Source: Clostridia bacterium | GTDB taxonomy: Bacteria; Bacillota; Clostridia; Christensenellales; Aristaeellaceae | Direction of reading: 5' to 3' | Assembly: GCA_017397765.1 (NCBI GenBank) | Contig: JAFQIB010000064.1 | Coordinates: 1 to 48,388 of the forward strand | DNA length: 48,388 nt | Shown here: positions 26,742 to 36,287 of the stretch, one piece after another | How positions within the stretch are numbered: the first letter of the stretch is position 1 | Layout: each line of letters starts with the position of its first letter | The notes under the pieces: model-generated | What the model was told of the DNA's origin: nothing | The model's database searches: none | What the model saw: the letters and a program-made list of their open reading frames with translations, nothing else | Translations under genes and position numbers: made by a program

Positions 26742-29696
26742 TCATTGCTGCAGCTGCTCCCGTTGCATACTGAGCCGCTTCACGCCGGCAGTCAGAAGCG
26801 AAACCAGAAGCAAGTCATGACACAGCATGAATCCGTACAGCTGTTTGTTGTTGTCAGCAAAGCCGTTGCCGATCACCGACAGCGGATACTGCAGGACGCC
26901 GATAAACATCAGCGCCAGCAGCAAAACGGTCAGCATCCTGGTTCTGGCAGAGGTTTTGCGCCTGCACAGCAGCCAGATGCAGCCTACAACGATCACGCCG
27001 TATCCCAGCACATAATGCCAGAAGGCCCGGCCCGCAAAATACGTACGGAAATTTGCCCAGCCTGTCATCCGGACGGGTCCCACCGATTCGGGATATTCCT
27101 CATCCGTATACGCCATGAAGCCCGTATGCAGCTCGACGGACTCCTGTGCCGCATGATCCAGCATGATCAGCAGATCCCTGGGATGCCGCAGGTAGTAGCC
27201 CACCATCGTAAACGTATTGACCTTGCTGTAGAATTTTTCCCATGCTTCGTCAGAAAGCGGTGCATACACATAGTCCGCATCCTCATAATAGGCATGCTTG
27301 CCAATATCCACCTTCATTTCCAACGGAATCCCAAGCTCAATCATCGCCGCGTCCGGATCCTCTGCGATCATGAGCGCACCGAAGAATACGCTCTGCCAGA
27401 CGGTGTGCCGCTCTGAAACACCCGCATTTTTCTTGTAAATGCCAAGTCCGTCACTGGCCACAGCGGCCACAAGCACCATCACCAGCAGCGCCAGCGCGGA
27501 ACAGCGCAGCACGCCTCTGGGATGATGATAAATCGCCAGGACAATGAGCAAACCCGCGCCCACCGGCAGCGCCAGCGCCATCTGCGCCTTCGCACCCACC
27601 AGGAAGCGGAAGCTCGCCGCCAGCAGGATCAGCCAGAGCCAGCTGCGTTTGCTGCCCCGGGGCATCACAGCCAGATGCAGCGCACAGGCAAGCGTCATCA
27701 TTAATCCAGTGGAAATGGAGCCTTCGCCAAAGAGAGAATTATACCATGCCGTGTAGTTTTCACCCAGCAGCATCAGCGTCAGCAGCACCGCAGGGAGCAC
27801 CGTCAGTTTGCCCAGCACACCATACAGATCCCTGATGATGCACAGCACACTCATCGTCGTCAGCGCCAGCAGCGTCAGCCCCATCACATAGGTTGAGAAG
27901 GGCTGGCCTGTCAATGCGCTCCAAAGCCTGGCAACCACCGAAGTATAGATCAGGGAGTAATTCGGATCCAGAGGCGTCAGCGCCCTCCAGTCCAGGTCGG
28001 AGGTACATTCATACTCCTCCACCACCAGCAGGCCTGCCTGGGTCTCCGGGTTTTCCAGCTGTTCCTGTGCAAAGGACAGCCCCAGCTGCTCCATCATACG
28101 GCCATAGTCGCCGTTGTTTACGCCACCCATGTGAACGTCAGGCAGAATCGTCCAGGCAATGATCACCGCCCAGGCGACAGCGGTTGCCATCAGCAGTCCG
28201 CCGCGAGTCACCGGGATGCTTCGCCGCTGTACAATCGGCTGCAGCAAAGGCTCCGGAGACAGGCGCATGCCCTTTTCCGACAGCCAGATAAACACCCGTT
28301 CAAGTCCCAGCAGCAGACCGATCATTCCATACAGCAGCAGTACCCAGCTCAGCAGCAGCACCACCGCTTTCGTTCGCGGCAGGTCGATACCGCCCGTCAT
28401 CGCCAGGCCCAGCGGAATGTACAGCACCAGTCCAGATGCCAGCGCCAGCATGCACAGCGGCAGCAGCTTCAGCCCGCTCCGGCGGCGTGCTGTCATCATC
28501 AGCAGCACGGAAACCGCCGCTGCAAAAAGCGCACGGTTCACCAGCATTTTCATGCCGCCCTGCCCGAAGGCAGTCTCCATCAGCAGGTAGACCCCCGCAT
28601 GCCCATTGAGCATCCCGCCGTCCGGCAAGGACAGATATGTGCTGTACGCATCCCGGAAGTAGATTGCACGCTCCTCCAGCATCGCCGTCATCAGCTCCGG
28701 GTGCTTCAGCAGCAGCAGGAGTCTTGCACCAAATGTCAGCTGCGCAGGGAAAACAGCATCCTCTGCCCGCGGATTATGTGCAAAGTTTTCCTCAGCCTCA
28801 TAGTAGGATCGTCCAATGTCCTGCGCATAGGATGCATCCAGTCCCAGCTCGTTCAGAATTGCTTCAGGATCTTCCGCACAGGGCAGCATCCCCTGAAACA
28901 CCGCCAGATAATTGGCTGCGTCTGAATGCACGTCCCGTTCCTGCATAAAGCCGGCTGCAGTCCCCATGATCGCAACAAAGGCCATCAGACCTGCCAGCAG
29001 CAGCTGTAAGCCTCGCTGCTTTGCGCCCGCACAGGTATGATACACGCAGATCGCACTGCCCGCAACCGCCGCGACAGAAAATGCCAGCATCCACGCCGTA
29101 CTGTTGACCATCAGCGCAGCCGTGAAGATCACGCCCAGCGCACCGCCGACGCCGCAGCCCCGCGGCTTGCAAAGCGTATTGATCATACAGCCCAGGAAGA
29201 GCATCGCGAAGGCGATCGCCGCGCCCTCCACATAGAGGCTGCGAAGGTAGCCGGTCAGTGCCGGATGCAGCATTGCCAGCGGCCAGGCAATCAGCGTCAG
29301 ATAGGCCGCCGCATAGGAGTGCCGCGCCAGTCCGCTCACCGCAAGATATGCGCCAAGACCGATCAGCACGGCGTAGACCGCCGCCAGCAGACTGGTCGAA
29401 AAAGGAAGGCCAAAGGGCTGCGTCATCAGGCGCACTGCTGCACCTGCCCACGCGATGCTGCGGAGCTTTCCGGTCAGCATCACGCCTACGTCATGCCGCA
29501 AATAGCCATACTCACCACTTTGAGCGCTATGCTCCAGCTCCGTCAGGCCCAGCGCTTCCATCACGGGAACATATGCGTCCGTCTTCTGCGCCGTCACTGC
29601 GGGAGAAACCAGCAGCACATACGCAATTGCCGCAACGGTCAGTACCGCCGCCGCAATCCCCAGTACAATCCGGTCAAGCCGGTTATGCTCCTGCAT
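26742..29696 (-). CDS. Internally duplicated WsfD-like membrane protein
   Basis: 984 residues with about twenty membrane segments. The two halves (about 1-460 and 470-984) have the same layout: a loop with MEALGL / MEQLGL, PFSTSLL / PFSTYVM, then AEDPEAILNELGL / AEDPDAAMIELGI and KHPELMTAMLEERA / RHPRDLLIMLDHAA. The second half also has GVNNGDYGRMM, which matches GLSNDGSLDNVM in the single-module protein 39958-41487. I compare them to WsfD-type hexose transferases from S-layer/wall glycan clusters, from memory. The first half lacks the NNGD motif, so one half may be inactive. The start is ATG at 29696 behind AAAGGAGG. Confidence 0.75.
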   Translation of the reverse strand: MQEHNRLDRIVLGIAAAVLTVAAIAYVLLVSPAVTAQKTDAYVPVMEALGLTELEHSAQSGEYGYLRHDVGVMLTGKLRSIAWAGAAVRLMTQPFGLPFSTSLLAAVYAVLIGLGAYLAVSGLARHSYAAAYLTLIAWPLAMLHPALTGYLRSLYVEGAAIAFAMLFLGCMINTLCKPRGCGVGGALGVIFTAALMVNSTAWMLAFSVAAVAGSAICVYHTCAGAKQRGLQLLLAGLMAFVAIMGTAAGFMQERDVHSDAANYLAVFQGMLPCAEDPEAILNELGLDASYAQDIGRSYYEAEENFAHNPRAEDAVFPAQLTFGARLLLLLKHPELMTAMLEERAIYFRDAYSTYLSLPDGGMLNGHAGVYLLMETAFGQGGMKMLVNRALFAAAVSVLLMMTARRRSGLKLLPLCMLALASGLVLYIPLGLAMTGGIDLPRTKAVVLLLSWVLLLYGMIGLLLGLERVFIWLSEKGMRLSPEPLLQPIVQRRSIPVTRGGLLMATAVAWAVIIAWTILPDVHMGGVNNGDYGRMMEQLGLSFAQEQLENPETQAGLLVVEEYECTSDLDWRALTPLDPNYSLIYTSVVARLWSALTGQPFSTYVMGLTLLALTTMSVLCIIRDLYGVLGKLTVLPAVLLTLMLLGENYTAWYNSLFGEGSISTGLMMTLACALHLAVMPRGSKRSWLWLILLAASFRFLVGAKAQMALALPVGAGLLIVLAIYHHPRGVLRCSALALLVMVLVAAVASDGLGIYKKNAGVSERHTVWQSVFFGALMIAEDPDAAMIELGIPLEMKVDIGKHAYYEDADYVYAPLSDEAWEKFYSKVNTFTMVGYYLRHPRDLLIMLDHAAQESVELHTGFMAYTDEEYPESVGPVRMTGWANFRTYFAGRAFWHYVLGYGVIVVGCIWLLCRRKTSARTRMLTVLLLALMFIGVLQYPLSVIGNGFADNNKQLYGFMLCHDLLLVSLLTAGVKRLSMQREQLQQ

Positions 29697-29715
29697 GGCT
29701 CCTCCTTTCTCCGCC

Positions 29716-32352
29716 TCAGAAGCGGCTTTCAATCTTGTTCGGTTCAGATGCTTCCATTGCATCCTGTTCACTCATCGCGCCGTCCGTGACGCGCAGGCTG
29801 TCCACCCGGGAATGGGAGAAGCGGAACAGTTCACCATGCTCATCCACCTGTGCGCCTGCCAGCAGCGTGCCCTCATACCGGGCGCAGGAGCTGCTGACGC
29901 GGCCCGCCAGTTCACCGTTGAGATACACGGCGTACTCGCTGCCGTCGCGGGTGATGACCAGATGCATGCTGCCGTTTTCCACCGGCAGCCGCAGGCTGCC
30001 ATGTTCGCCCAGGAGGATCGCCAGTTCCTCGTTTTCCTGTCGGATCAGCAATCCGCGGTATTCGCCCGGCACCTCGCTGAAGCAGCTCAGATACACGCCC
30101 GCATTGCCCTGGGGTGTCGTCTTCAGCACCGCATCCAGCGTCCAGGCCATTTCCTCCGCCGCAAAGAGCTGCACGCCCAGATCAGCATAGCGATCATAGC
30201 CGTTGCCAACGAAGGGGCGCTCCAGCGCACAGTTCACAGAAGGTGCAACATAGTCCCCAGGCATAGGCAGCTCCGGCAGCACCGTCTGCAGCAGCGCTTC
30301 TTCTTCCACCACGCCCGCAAACACCTTCAGGTTCTTCACCCGGGTGCTGCTGACGCGGAAGATGCGGCCCTCGCTGTTGTGCTGCGCGCCGATCAGCAGT
30401 GTATTGTTCATCGGCTTCACGCTGCTGGATACGCCGCTGACCAGCTTTTCTCCGTTCACCCAGACAGAACACACCGCTCCGTCCTTGGTGACGAGGATGG
30501 TCATTTCCTGCCCGTTCTCACAGGGGATATCCAGACCGAAGTTCTCGCCATAGAGAATATTGATCCTATTCTCATCCGTCTGCCGGACCAGCAGACCGCC
30601 GTATTCGCCGGGAACCTCGCTGAAGCAGCTGAGGAACACATTGTCCCCCGGCGCATACTCCGGCAGAATGGTGGCTGCAAGCGTAAAGCGGGTAGCCGGT
30701 GACTCGAAGAGCTTCAAGCCCGTATCTATATACGCGTTCTGCGCATAGGTATCATCATCACCCATGAACTGCTCCTGCAGGGCGAAGACCTCCGCAGGCT
30801 CCGCATTGATCGTTCCCAGCGGCATTTCCGGCTCCGGCAGCGCATCGGGCTGCCAGGCCTCCGCCTGCTGCTTCGTCCAGGCGGTGTTATAGACCTCCAG
30901 GTCCCTCACGCAGGTCCGGCTGAAGCGGAACTTCTCCCCGCCTGCGCTCAACTCCTGACAGCCAACCAGCAGCGTGCCGCTGTAGGGCGCACAGGATCGC
31001 GTTTCCTGCCAGCAGGCCCACTGACCGTCAAAGCAGACGCTGTAGGCTTCTCCATCCTTGATGATCGCCAGATTGACGATCTGCTTGTCTGTTTCAGGCA
31101 GCTCTACCGACTCGTTGCCACCCAGAAGCAGCTGCAGCTTGCCGTTGACCTGGCGCAGCAGCAGACCGCGATAGGCCGAAGCGTCCTCCTCGCTGAAGCA
31201 GGACAGATAGACCGTATCGCCGCTCTCGACCGGCGTGGTATCCACGCTGGTCAGCAGCGTCCAGGAGCCCATGCGCTGGCGGAACATCGTCACGCCCGTA
31301 TCAACATGCTTCTGTGCGCCGTCGCCGCGGAATACCTCTGCCAGCTCATATACCGGCGTGGCAGCCTCCGCCGCTTCCTGCTCTGTCAAGCCATACCAGG
31401 GGTGGGTCGGATCGCCGCGGCGATCTGCCAGCTGAAAGTTCTCCTGCAGATAATCGGTAAAAACCCTTGTGTATTTTTCAATTCCGGCATTGTTAAAGTG
31501 GCCGATATCGGAAAAATCTGCAGACGGATCAATCCCCATCTGTGCCCAGGTCCTGAACATATTCAGGAACGGGACGTCAAGTTCACAAGCAATCTCCTCT
31601 ACACGGATAAACCGTCGATATTCTTCCTCCGTCGCACAGAATGGAGCGACCGTCAGCACCAGCTCCACGTTTTTCGCTCTGCACAGATCTGCGATCTTTC
31701 TCAGATACGCTTCGTTCTTCTCGGTCAGCGCAAGCGGTTCGTATGCCGCATTGCCGTCAAGCAGCTCGATGGGGAAAACATAATCTGTATTCGGCTGCAC
31801 CGTCGGGATAATCTCGTCATCCCAGCCATAGAGTCCATGAAAGTCGTTCGCAACCAGCTCGTCATAGCGGCTGTGGTAATAAGGCATTCCCCACAGCGCC
31901 TCCACCGCATCCTGCCACTTTTCAAAAGACTCAAACGCCATTTTGACCCGGTTCAGACCCTTGGGCATGGCAGAGACATGCTTTAGCGCCACATCCTTGG
32001 CAGAATATACCGCTGTATTTCCGCACATGAACACATCCATCACAACAACCTTCGGCTGCTGGGATTTGAGGCACTCTTTCAGATAAAAGTAGGTATTCCA
32101 TATGGGTTGCATACCGCCCCAGAGGTTATAGCTGGGGATACCGGTATCTTCCCAGATCTGACGATTGTTAATGTTCATACCGGCATGGGAGGAACCGGCA
32201 AACACCACGTCCACCGTCCCCGGCTTCAGTTTCTGAAACAGGACGATCGACCGCATGTCGGAGGTCTTGATCTTCAGCACGGTATCCACCGCGCCGTACA
32301 CCAGCGCCAGCACCAGCAGGAACGCCAGCGCACGAATGATTTTCTTTGTCAT
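29716..32352 (-). CDS. Membrane-anchored SGNH O-acyltransferase-like protein with three LamG-like repeats
   Basis: 878 residues. An N-terminal membrane anchor (about 6-24) places the rest outside the cell. An SGNH/AlgJ-like domain follows (about 45-310): block I GSSH (53-56) holds the candidate Ser, and DIGH (282-285) supplies the Asp-x-x-His pair. Three tandem concanavalin/LamG-like modules (about 335-505, 515-690, 705-870) each carry a D-G-V/L-F start, VYLSCFSE or VFLSCFSE, GLLLRQ and a GTLLVG-type strand. With the MBOAT gene just upstream this is the standard pair for O-acylating an extracellular polysaccharide; the repeats may hold the glycan. The start is ATG at 32352, using the GGAGG next to the MBOAT stop. 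Confidence 0.85.
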   Translation of the reverse strand: MTKKIIRALAFLLVLALVYGAVDTVLKIKTSDMRSIVLFQKLKPGTVDVVFAGSSHAGMNINNRQIWEDTGIPSYNLWGGMQPIWNTYFYLKECLKSQQPKVVVMDVFMCGNTAVYSAKDVALKHVSAMPKGLNRVKMAFESFEKWQDAVEALWGMPYYHSRYDELVANDFHGLYGWDDEIIPTVQPNTDYVFPIELLDGNAAYEPLALTEKNEAYLRKIADLCRAKNVELVLTVAPFCATEEEYRRFIRVEEIACELDVPFLNMFRTWAQMGIDPSADFSDIGHFNNAGIEKYTRVFTDYLQENFQLADRRGDPTHPWYGLTEQEAAEAATPVYELAEVFRGDGAQKHVDTGVTMFRQRMGSWTLLTSVDTTPVESGDTVYLSCFSEEDASAYRGLLLRQVNGKLQLLLGGNESVELPETDKQIVNLAIIKDGEAYSVCFDGQWACWQETRSCAPYSGTLLVGCQELSAGGEKFRFSRTCVRDLEVYNTAWTKQQAEAWQPDALPEPEMPLGTINAEPAEVFALQEQFMGDDDTYAQNAYIDTGLKLFESPATRFTLAATILPEYAPGDNVFLSCFSEVPGEYGGLLVRQTDENRINILYGENFGLDIPCENGQEMTILVTKDGAVCSVWVNGEKLVSGVSSSVKPMNNTLLIGAQHNSEGRIFRVSSTRVKNLKVFAGVVEEEALLQTVLPELPMPGDYVAPSVNCALERPFVGNGYDRYADLGVQLFAAEEMAWTLDAVLKTTPQGNAGVYLSCFSEVPGEYRGLLIRQENEELAILLGEHGSLRLPVENGSMHLVITRDGSEYAVYLNGELAGRVSSSCARYEGTLLAGAQVDEHGELFRFSHSRVDSLRVTDGAMSEQDAMEASEPNKIESRF

Positions 32353-32365
32353 GCCTGCCGCCTCC

Positions 32366-33874
32366 TCAGAACTGGAAGTAGATGAATGCCGACGCATCAT
32401 AGCCCGGGCCGTAAATGCCCAGCAGCAGCACCGCGAAGATCGCAGCCAGATACATGACCCAGCGGAACCAGAGCTGCTGGCCGCTCAGCCACTGCCGGAT
32501 CTGCATGCCGCTTTCCTTCATCACACCGACCGCCAGCAGCACCGCCACGCCGACGCCGAGCACGACCCATTCCGTCATGTCCAGACCCAGCCGCAGCAGA
32601 CTGCCGTCCGTCAGCACGCTCAGATCCCAGCCCCGGAAAAGGCTGCCCAGGATGTAGAACGCATCCGACACCGTGTTGGCCCGGAAGAAGATCCAGGTCA
32701 GATCGATCAGCACAAAAGTGACCAGCATCTTTGCCAGCCGGGTGCTCAGGGTATTTTCCTTCACGCCCAGCTTTGCCCGCACCGTTTTGCGGGCCTTGGC
32801 CGTCATGCCGCCGGCCACCTGCATCACGCCGTTGAGGCCGCCCCAGATGATGTACGTCCAGGCCGCGCCGTGCCAAAGGCCCGACACCAGCATGACGATC
32901 AGCTGGTTCACATACTTGCGCGCCGTCCCCTTCCGATTGCCGCCCAGGGGGATGTACAGATAATCCCGGAACCAGGTGGACAGGGAAATATGCCAGCGCC
33001 GCCAGAAATCCGCCACCGATGTGGCAAAATAGGGTTGATTGAAGTTCTTCATCAGATCAAAGCCCATCACCTGGCCCGCGCCGATGGCAATGCAGCTGTA
33101 GCCCGCAAAGTCCCCGTAGATCTGCACGGCGAAAAGCACCGCCGCCAGCGCCACGGTGAAGCCGCTGTAATATTCGCAGGCATTGAAGACCTCATTGACC
33201 GCAATGGCTGCCCGGTCCGCGATGACCAGCTTCTGGAAGAAGCCCCAGAGCATCATCAGCAGTCCGTCACGCACCCGGTCAAGGGAAAAGGGCTTGGGCT
33301 CGTCAAACTGGGGCAGCAGATGGCTCGAGCGCTCGATCGGGCCGGCCACCAGCTGAGGGAAGAAGCTGACGAACACCGCATATTTGAAGAAATTCTTCTC
33401 CACCCGCACGTCGCCCCGATACACGTCCATCGTGTAGGACAGGGCCTGGAAGATGTAGAAGGAGATACCCACGGGCAGCAGCACGTCAAAGGCAGGCTTG
33501 ACCGCCTCCCGGCCCGTCGCCGCCAGCAGGGCGTTCAGGTTGTCCACCGCAAAATCAAAATACTTGAAGAAGAACAGGATGCCCAGATTCAGCACCAGAC
33601 TCAGCGCAACCCAGAGCCTGGTCAGATTCCCGGGCTTCTTGCCCGTCTCCGCCCTTTGCTCCGCCCGCTTCCGGCTCCAGCCGATCAGCAGACCCGAAAT
33701 CCAGGTGACGCCGGTGGAAAAGAGCAGCAGCAGGGCATACTGCGGGTTCCAGCCCATGTAAAACACATAGGAGGTCACCAGCAGCCAATACATGCGCGCC
33801 TTACCCGGGATGAGCCAATAGATCAGCAGCACCGCCGGGAAGAACAGCAGAAATTCGATTGAATTGAACAGCAT
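32366..33874 (-). CDS. MBOAT-family O-acyltransferase (AlgI/DltB-like)
   Basis: Polytopic enzyme that passes acyl (usually acetyl) groups from the cytosol across the membrane to an extracytoplasmic acceptor. 502 residues. Visible: LFNSIEFLLFF at the start; the AlgI-type block FWRRWHISLSTWFRDYLYIP (290-309, with H295) and SGLWHGAAWTYIIWG (331-345, with the catalytic-candidate H335). The partner SGNH protein follows after 13 bases. Its place in a Pss/Yda-type operon suggests acetylation of the product, as in the acetylation modules of Pseudomonas wss and clostridial ccs clusters. The ribosome site is weak (GGGGTG). Confidence 0.93.
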   Translation of the reverse strand: MLFNSIEFLLFFPAVLLIYWLIPGKARMYWLLVTSYVFYMGWNPQYALLLLFSTGVTWISGLLIGWSRKRAEQRAETGKKPGNLTRLWVALSLVLNLGILFFFKYFDFAVDNLNALLAATGREAVKPAFDVLLPVGISFYIFQALSYTMDVYRGDVRVEKNFFKYAVFVSFFPQLVAGPIERSSHLLPQFDEPKPFSLDRVRDGLLMMLWGFFQKLVIADRAAIAVNEVFNACEYYSGFTVALAAVLFAVQIYGDFAGYSCIAIGAGQVMGFDLMKNFNQPYFATSVADFWRRWHISLSTWFRDYLYIPLGGNRKGTARKYVNQLIVMLVSGLWHGAAWTYIIWGGLNGVMQVAGGMTAKARKTVRAKLGVKENTLSTRLAKMLVTFVLIDLTWIFFRANTVSDAFYILGSLFRGWDLSVLTDGSLLRLGLDMTEWVVLGVGVAVLLAVGVMKESGMQIRQWLSGQQLWFRWVMYLAAIFAVLLLGIYGPGYDASAFIYFQF

Positions 33875-33904
33875 GTGCAGTACACCCCGCTTGTTGTCTC
33901 TTGC

Positions 33905-36271
33905 TTACTCCTGGTTCTTGCGCCTCCGTCCGGCACGGATCAGCACGATCACCGCCCCCAGCAGCAGCAGCGCCATGCTGCCCATGCCGATGAGCAGCAT
34001 CATCATCGGCTCCCGGTTTTCCACAACGACCTGGGTGAAGGTGGGCTTGGCAGCCGTCACGGCCTGTGCGTCAGAAATGGCTTTGAACTGATAGCTGCTG
34101 GCCTTGCCGTAGCCGTCCACGACCACCGCGTCGCGGGTCAGCGACCAGCGCTTGACCTCCTCGCTCACCTGGGCGGTCAGGGCACGGATGCCGCTCTCGC
34201 CCGGCGCAGCCGCCACCAGCAGCGCACGGTCCGCCGAATAGGGAGATGTGAGCAGCTGCAGCGTGCCTGTTTCGGTGGCAAAGCGATCATTCATGATCAG
34301 CTTGCTGTTGGACAGGAAGCTGGACATATCGTTGTCAAACTGGAAGTACAGGTGTTCATTGACCGCCTTCAGGAAGGGATTGCCCGCGCCGCGGCCCACT
34401 GCGATCAGGTTACAGTCCTGATGCGCAGCGCTGTCGAACTGGCTGGCCCGGATAACGGACAGGGTACCGTAGGGATTGCATCCCGAGCCCAGCATGGCCA
34501 GGAGGCGGCCCGCCAGGTTCAGTTCATCCGCCTGCATATTGTCCGGCAGGATCAGCAGCACATTGTTCAGCCGGCTCTGGCTCTGGAAGGGCGCAGGACG
34601 GTTGGACAGGCTCAGCGCGGTGTTTTCGCCCTGGGGCAGGTACAGCGTGGAATCCTCCGTGATGTAAGCCCAGGGAGTGTTCATGCTGCGCACCGTGCAG
34701 TCCAGCTCCTTGATCTCCAGATCAAACACGATGGTCATGTAGGTGCCGGAAGCGCCGATGGCGTCCGCAGGCACGGAGAAGGTCACTGTTTCGCCTGCAG
34801 CGCCCTCCTTGGTCAGCTTGCGGCTGTGCAGGGGAATATCGCTGCCCCAGTAGACCGTCATGAGGCTGCGGTCAAAGTCCAGGTTCTCGCTGTAGCGGAT
34901 ATTGAAGGAGAAGCGGCTCTCGCTGGAGAGGGTGTAGTCCGCCGCCACAGGCAGATACATCGTCACCACCTGCTGGAAGGGGCCGGTAAAGCTGGCGCCG
35001 TGGCCCAGCACATCCTTGAAGGTATACTGACCCTCCAGCGCCAGGGAGGACACGTCCGCCGCATCGATGAAGGTCTGGGCGTCGCCCACGCTGACATAGG
35101 CGGTGGTGCTGTGCAGCTGCTCGGCGCGCAGCGGATCGGACAGCAGGCGCACCGCCTCCAGCAGCGCAGCCTCCTCGTTGGAGACGATCAGCAGGTATTC
35201 CTTCTCCCCCGCCTGCACACGCTGGATGAGCGCGCCGGTGGGCGGCACGACCTGATCCAGCAGGCCCAGCAGCTCAGCAGGGGTATTGCGGGCCATGCCC
35301 ACATAGATCACATGGTCCCGGTCGCACTGGCCGATGGTGGTGAAGAGCAGCTCGTTCTTCTCCACCAGCCTGGAGCCCAGGCCCGCCACGAGCATCAGGG
35401 CTGCGCTCACCTCGTCATTTTCCGCCGCATCGGAGACCGCCACTGCGCACTGTGCGCCGGAAGCGTCCATCAGAGACAGGAAGGGATAGGGATACATGGC
35501 CAGCTCCTGCGCATTCTCCGCGATCTCATAGCACACGCGCAGGCAGGTGGATTCCTCCAGCTTGACCCAGTTGGCGCCGTTGTAATCGTCGGTGCAGCCC
35601 TCCGTATCCGTCAGGCGGGCATAGCAGAGGACCTCCAGCAGGTTGTAGCCGGAATTCATCAGCTCCGTGGGCACTTCAATGTACAGCACATTCTGTCCGC
35701 CCGCAACGTCATTGACGATGCTCACGGAGTGGAAGGGCGTACCGTTCATGTAGAACGTCAGGGCAGAGATCTCCGAAATGATCAGATCGGAGGCAGAGTA
35801 ATTCAGGCGCAGCATCGCGCTGGTGGGCACGGCATAGTCCGGAATATTGGCATACAGGCCCACGGAGGACGTGATACCGTAGAGCACCTGCACGCCGCCG
35901 AAGTAAAAGTCCGCATACTGGCCGCCGTCGGCGGTAGCCAGCTCGAACTCCGTCTGCTGCTCCTGCTGGCGGCGCTCCAGCTCGCCCAGGACAAAGAGAT
36001 CATCCTGGCCCAGCGGCATTTTGTCCTCAGCCTCCTCGGCAGGCTGCTCCTCAGCGGGCGTTTCCGCCGGTGTGGCCGCCTGGGGAAGCTGGCTCTCTTC
36101 CGCAGCTGCAGTTTCCTCCTGGGCAGGCTGTTCCTGCATCACTTCTTCCGGCACAGTCTCCTGCTGCACGGGCAGCGTCGTTTCCTCCGCCGCTTCCGCC
36201 AGCGCAGACAGGCTGTTCAGCCCGAGCAGCACCGCCAGCAGCACGCCGGTCAGCCTTTTGAGCATGTTCAT
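33905..36271 (-). CDS. BcsB/YdaN-like exopolysaccharide synthase partner
   Basis: Extracytoplasmic membrane-anchored subunit that pairs with the family 2 synthase and guides the emerging chain. 788 residues: signal peptide (1-27), a Glu/Gln/Pro/Ala-rich linker (28-85), BcsB-type alternating carbohydrate-binding and flavodoxin-like domains (for example SVGLYANIPDYAVPTSAMLRL and a second jelly-roll near TLSSESRFSFNIRYS), and a C-terminal membrane helix (MLLIGMGSMALLLLGAVIVL) with a basic tail. The ATG at 36271 has AAAGGGGG ahead. It follows the synthase by 16 bases. Equivalent to YdaN of B. subtilis and PssD of Listeria. Confidence 0.87.
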   Translation of the reverse strand: MNMLKRLTGVLLAVLLGLNSLSALAEAAEETTLPVQQETVPEEVMQEQPAQEETAAAEESQLPQAATPAETPAEEQPAEEAEDKMPLGQDDLFVLGELERRQQEQQTEFELATADGGQYADFYFGGVQVLYGITSSVGLYANIPDYAVPTSAMLRLNYSASDLIISEISALTFYMNGTPFHSVSIVNDVAGGQNVLYIEVPTELMNSGYNLLEVLCYARLTDTEGCTDDYNGANWVKLEESTCLRVCYEIAENAQELAMYPYPFLSLMDASGAQCAVAVSDAAENDEVSAALMLVAGLGSRLVEKNELLFTTIGQCDRDHVIYVGMARNTPAELLGLLDQVVPPTGALIQRVQAGEKEYLLIVSNEEAALLEAVRLLSDPLRAEQLHSTTAYVSVGDAQTFIDAADVSSLALEGQYTFKDVLGHGASFTGPFQQVVTMYLPVAADYTLSSESRFSFNIRYSENLDFDRSLMTVYWGSDIPLHSRKLTKEGAAGETVTFSVPADAIGASGTYMTIVFDLEIKELDCTVRSMNTPWAYITEDSTLYLPQGENTALSLSNRPAPFQSQSRLNNVLLILPDNMQADELNLAGRLLAMLGSGCNPYGTLSVIRASQFDSAAHQDCNLIAVGRGAGNPFLKAVNEHLYFQFDNDMSSFLSNSKLIMNDRFATETGTLQLLTSPYSADRALLVAAAPGESGIRALTAQVSEEVKRWSLTRDAVVVDGYGKASSYQFKAISDAQAVTAAKPTFTQVVVENREPMMMLLIGMGSMALLLLGAVIVLIRAGRRRKNQE

Positions 36272-36287
36272 TGCGTATCCCCCTTTA

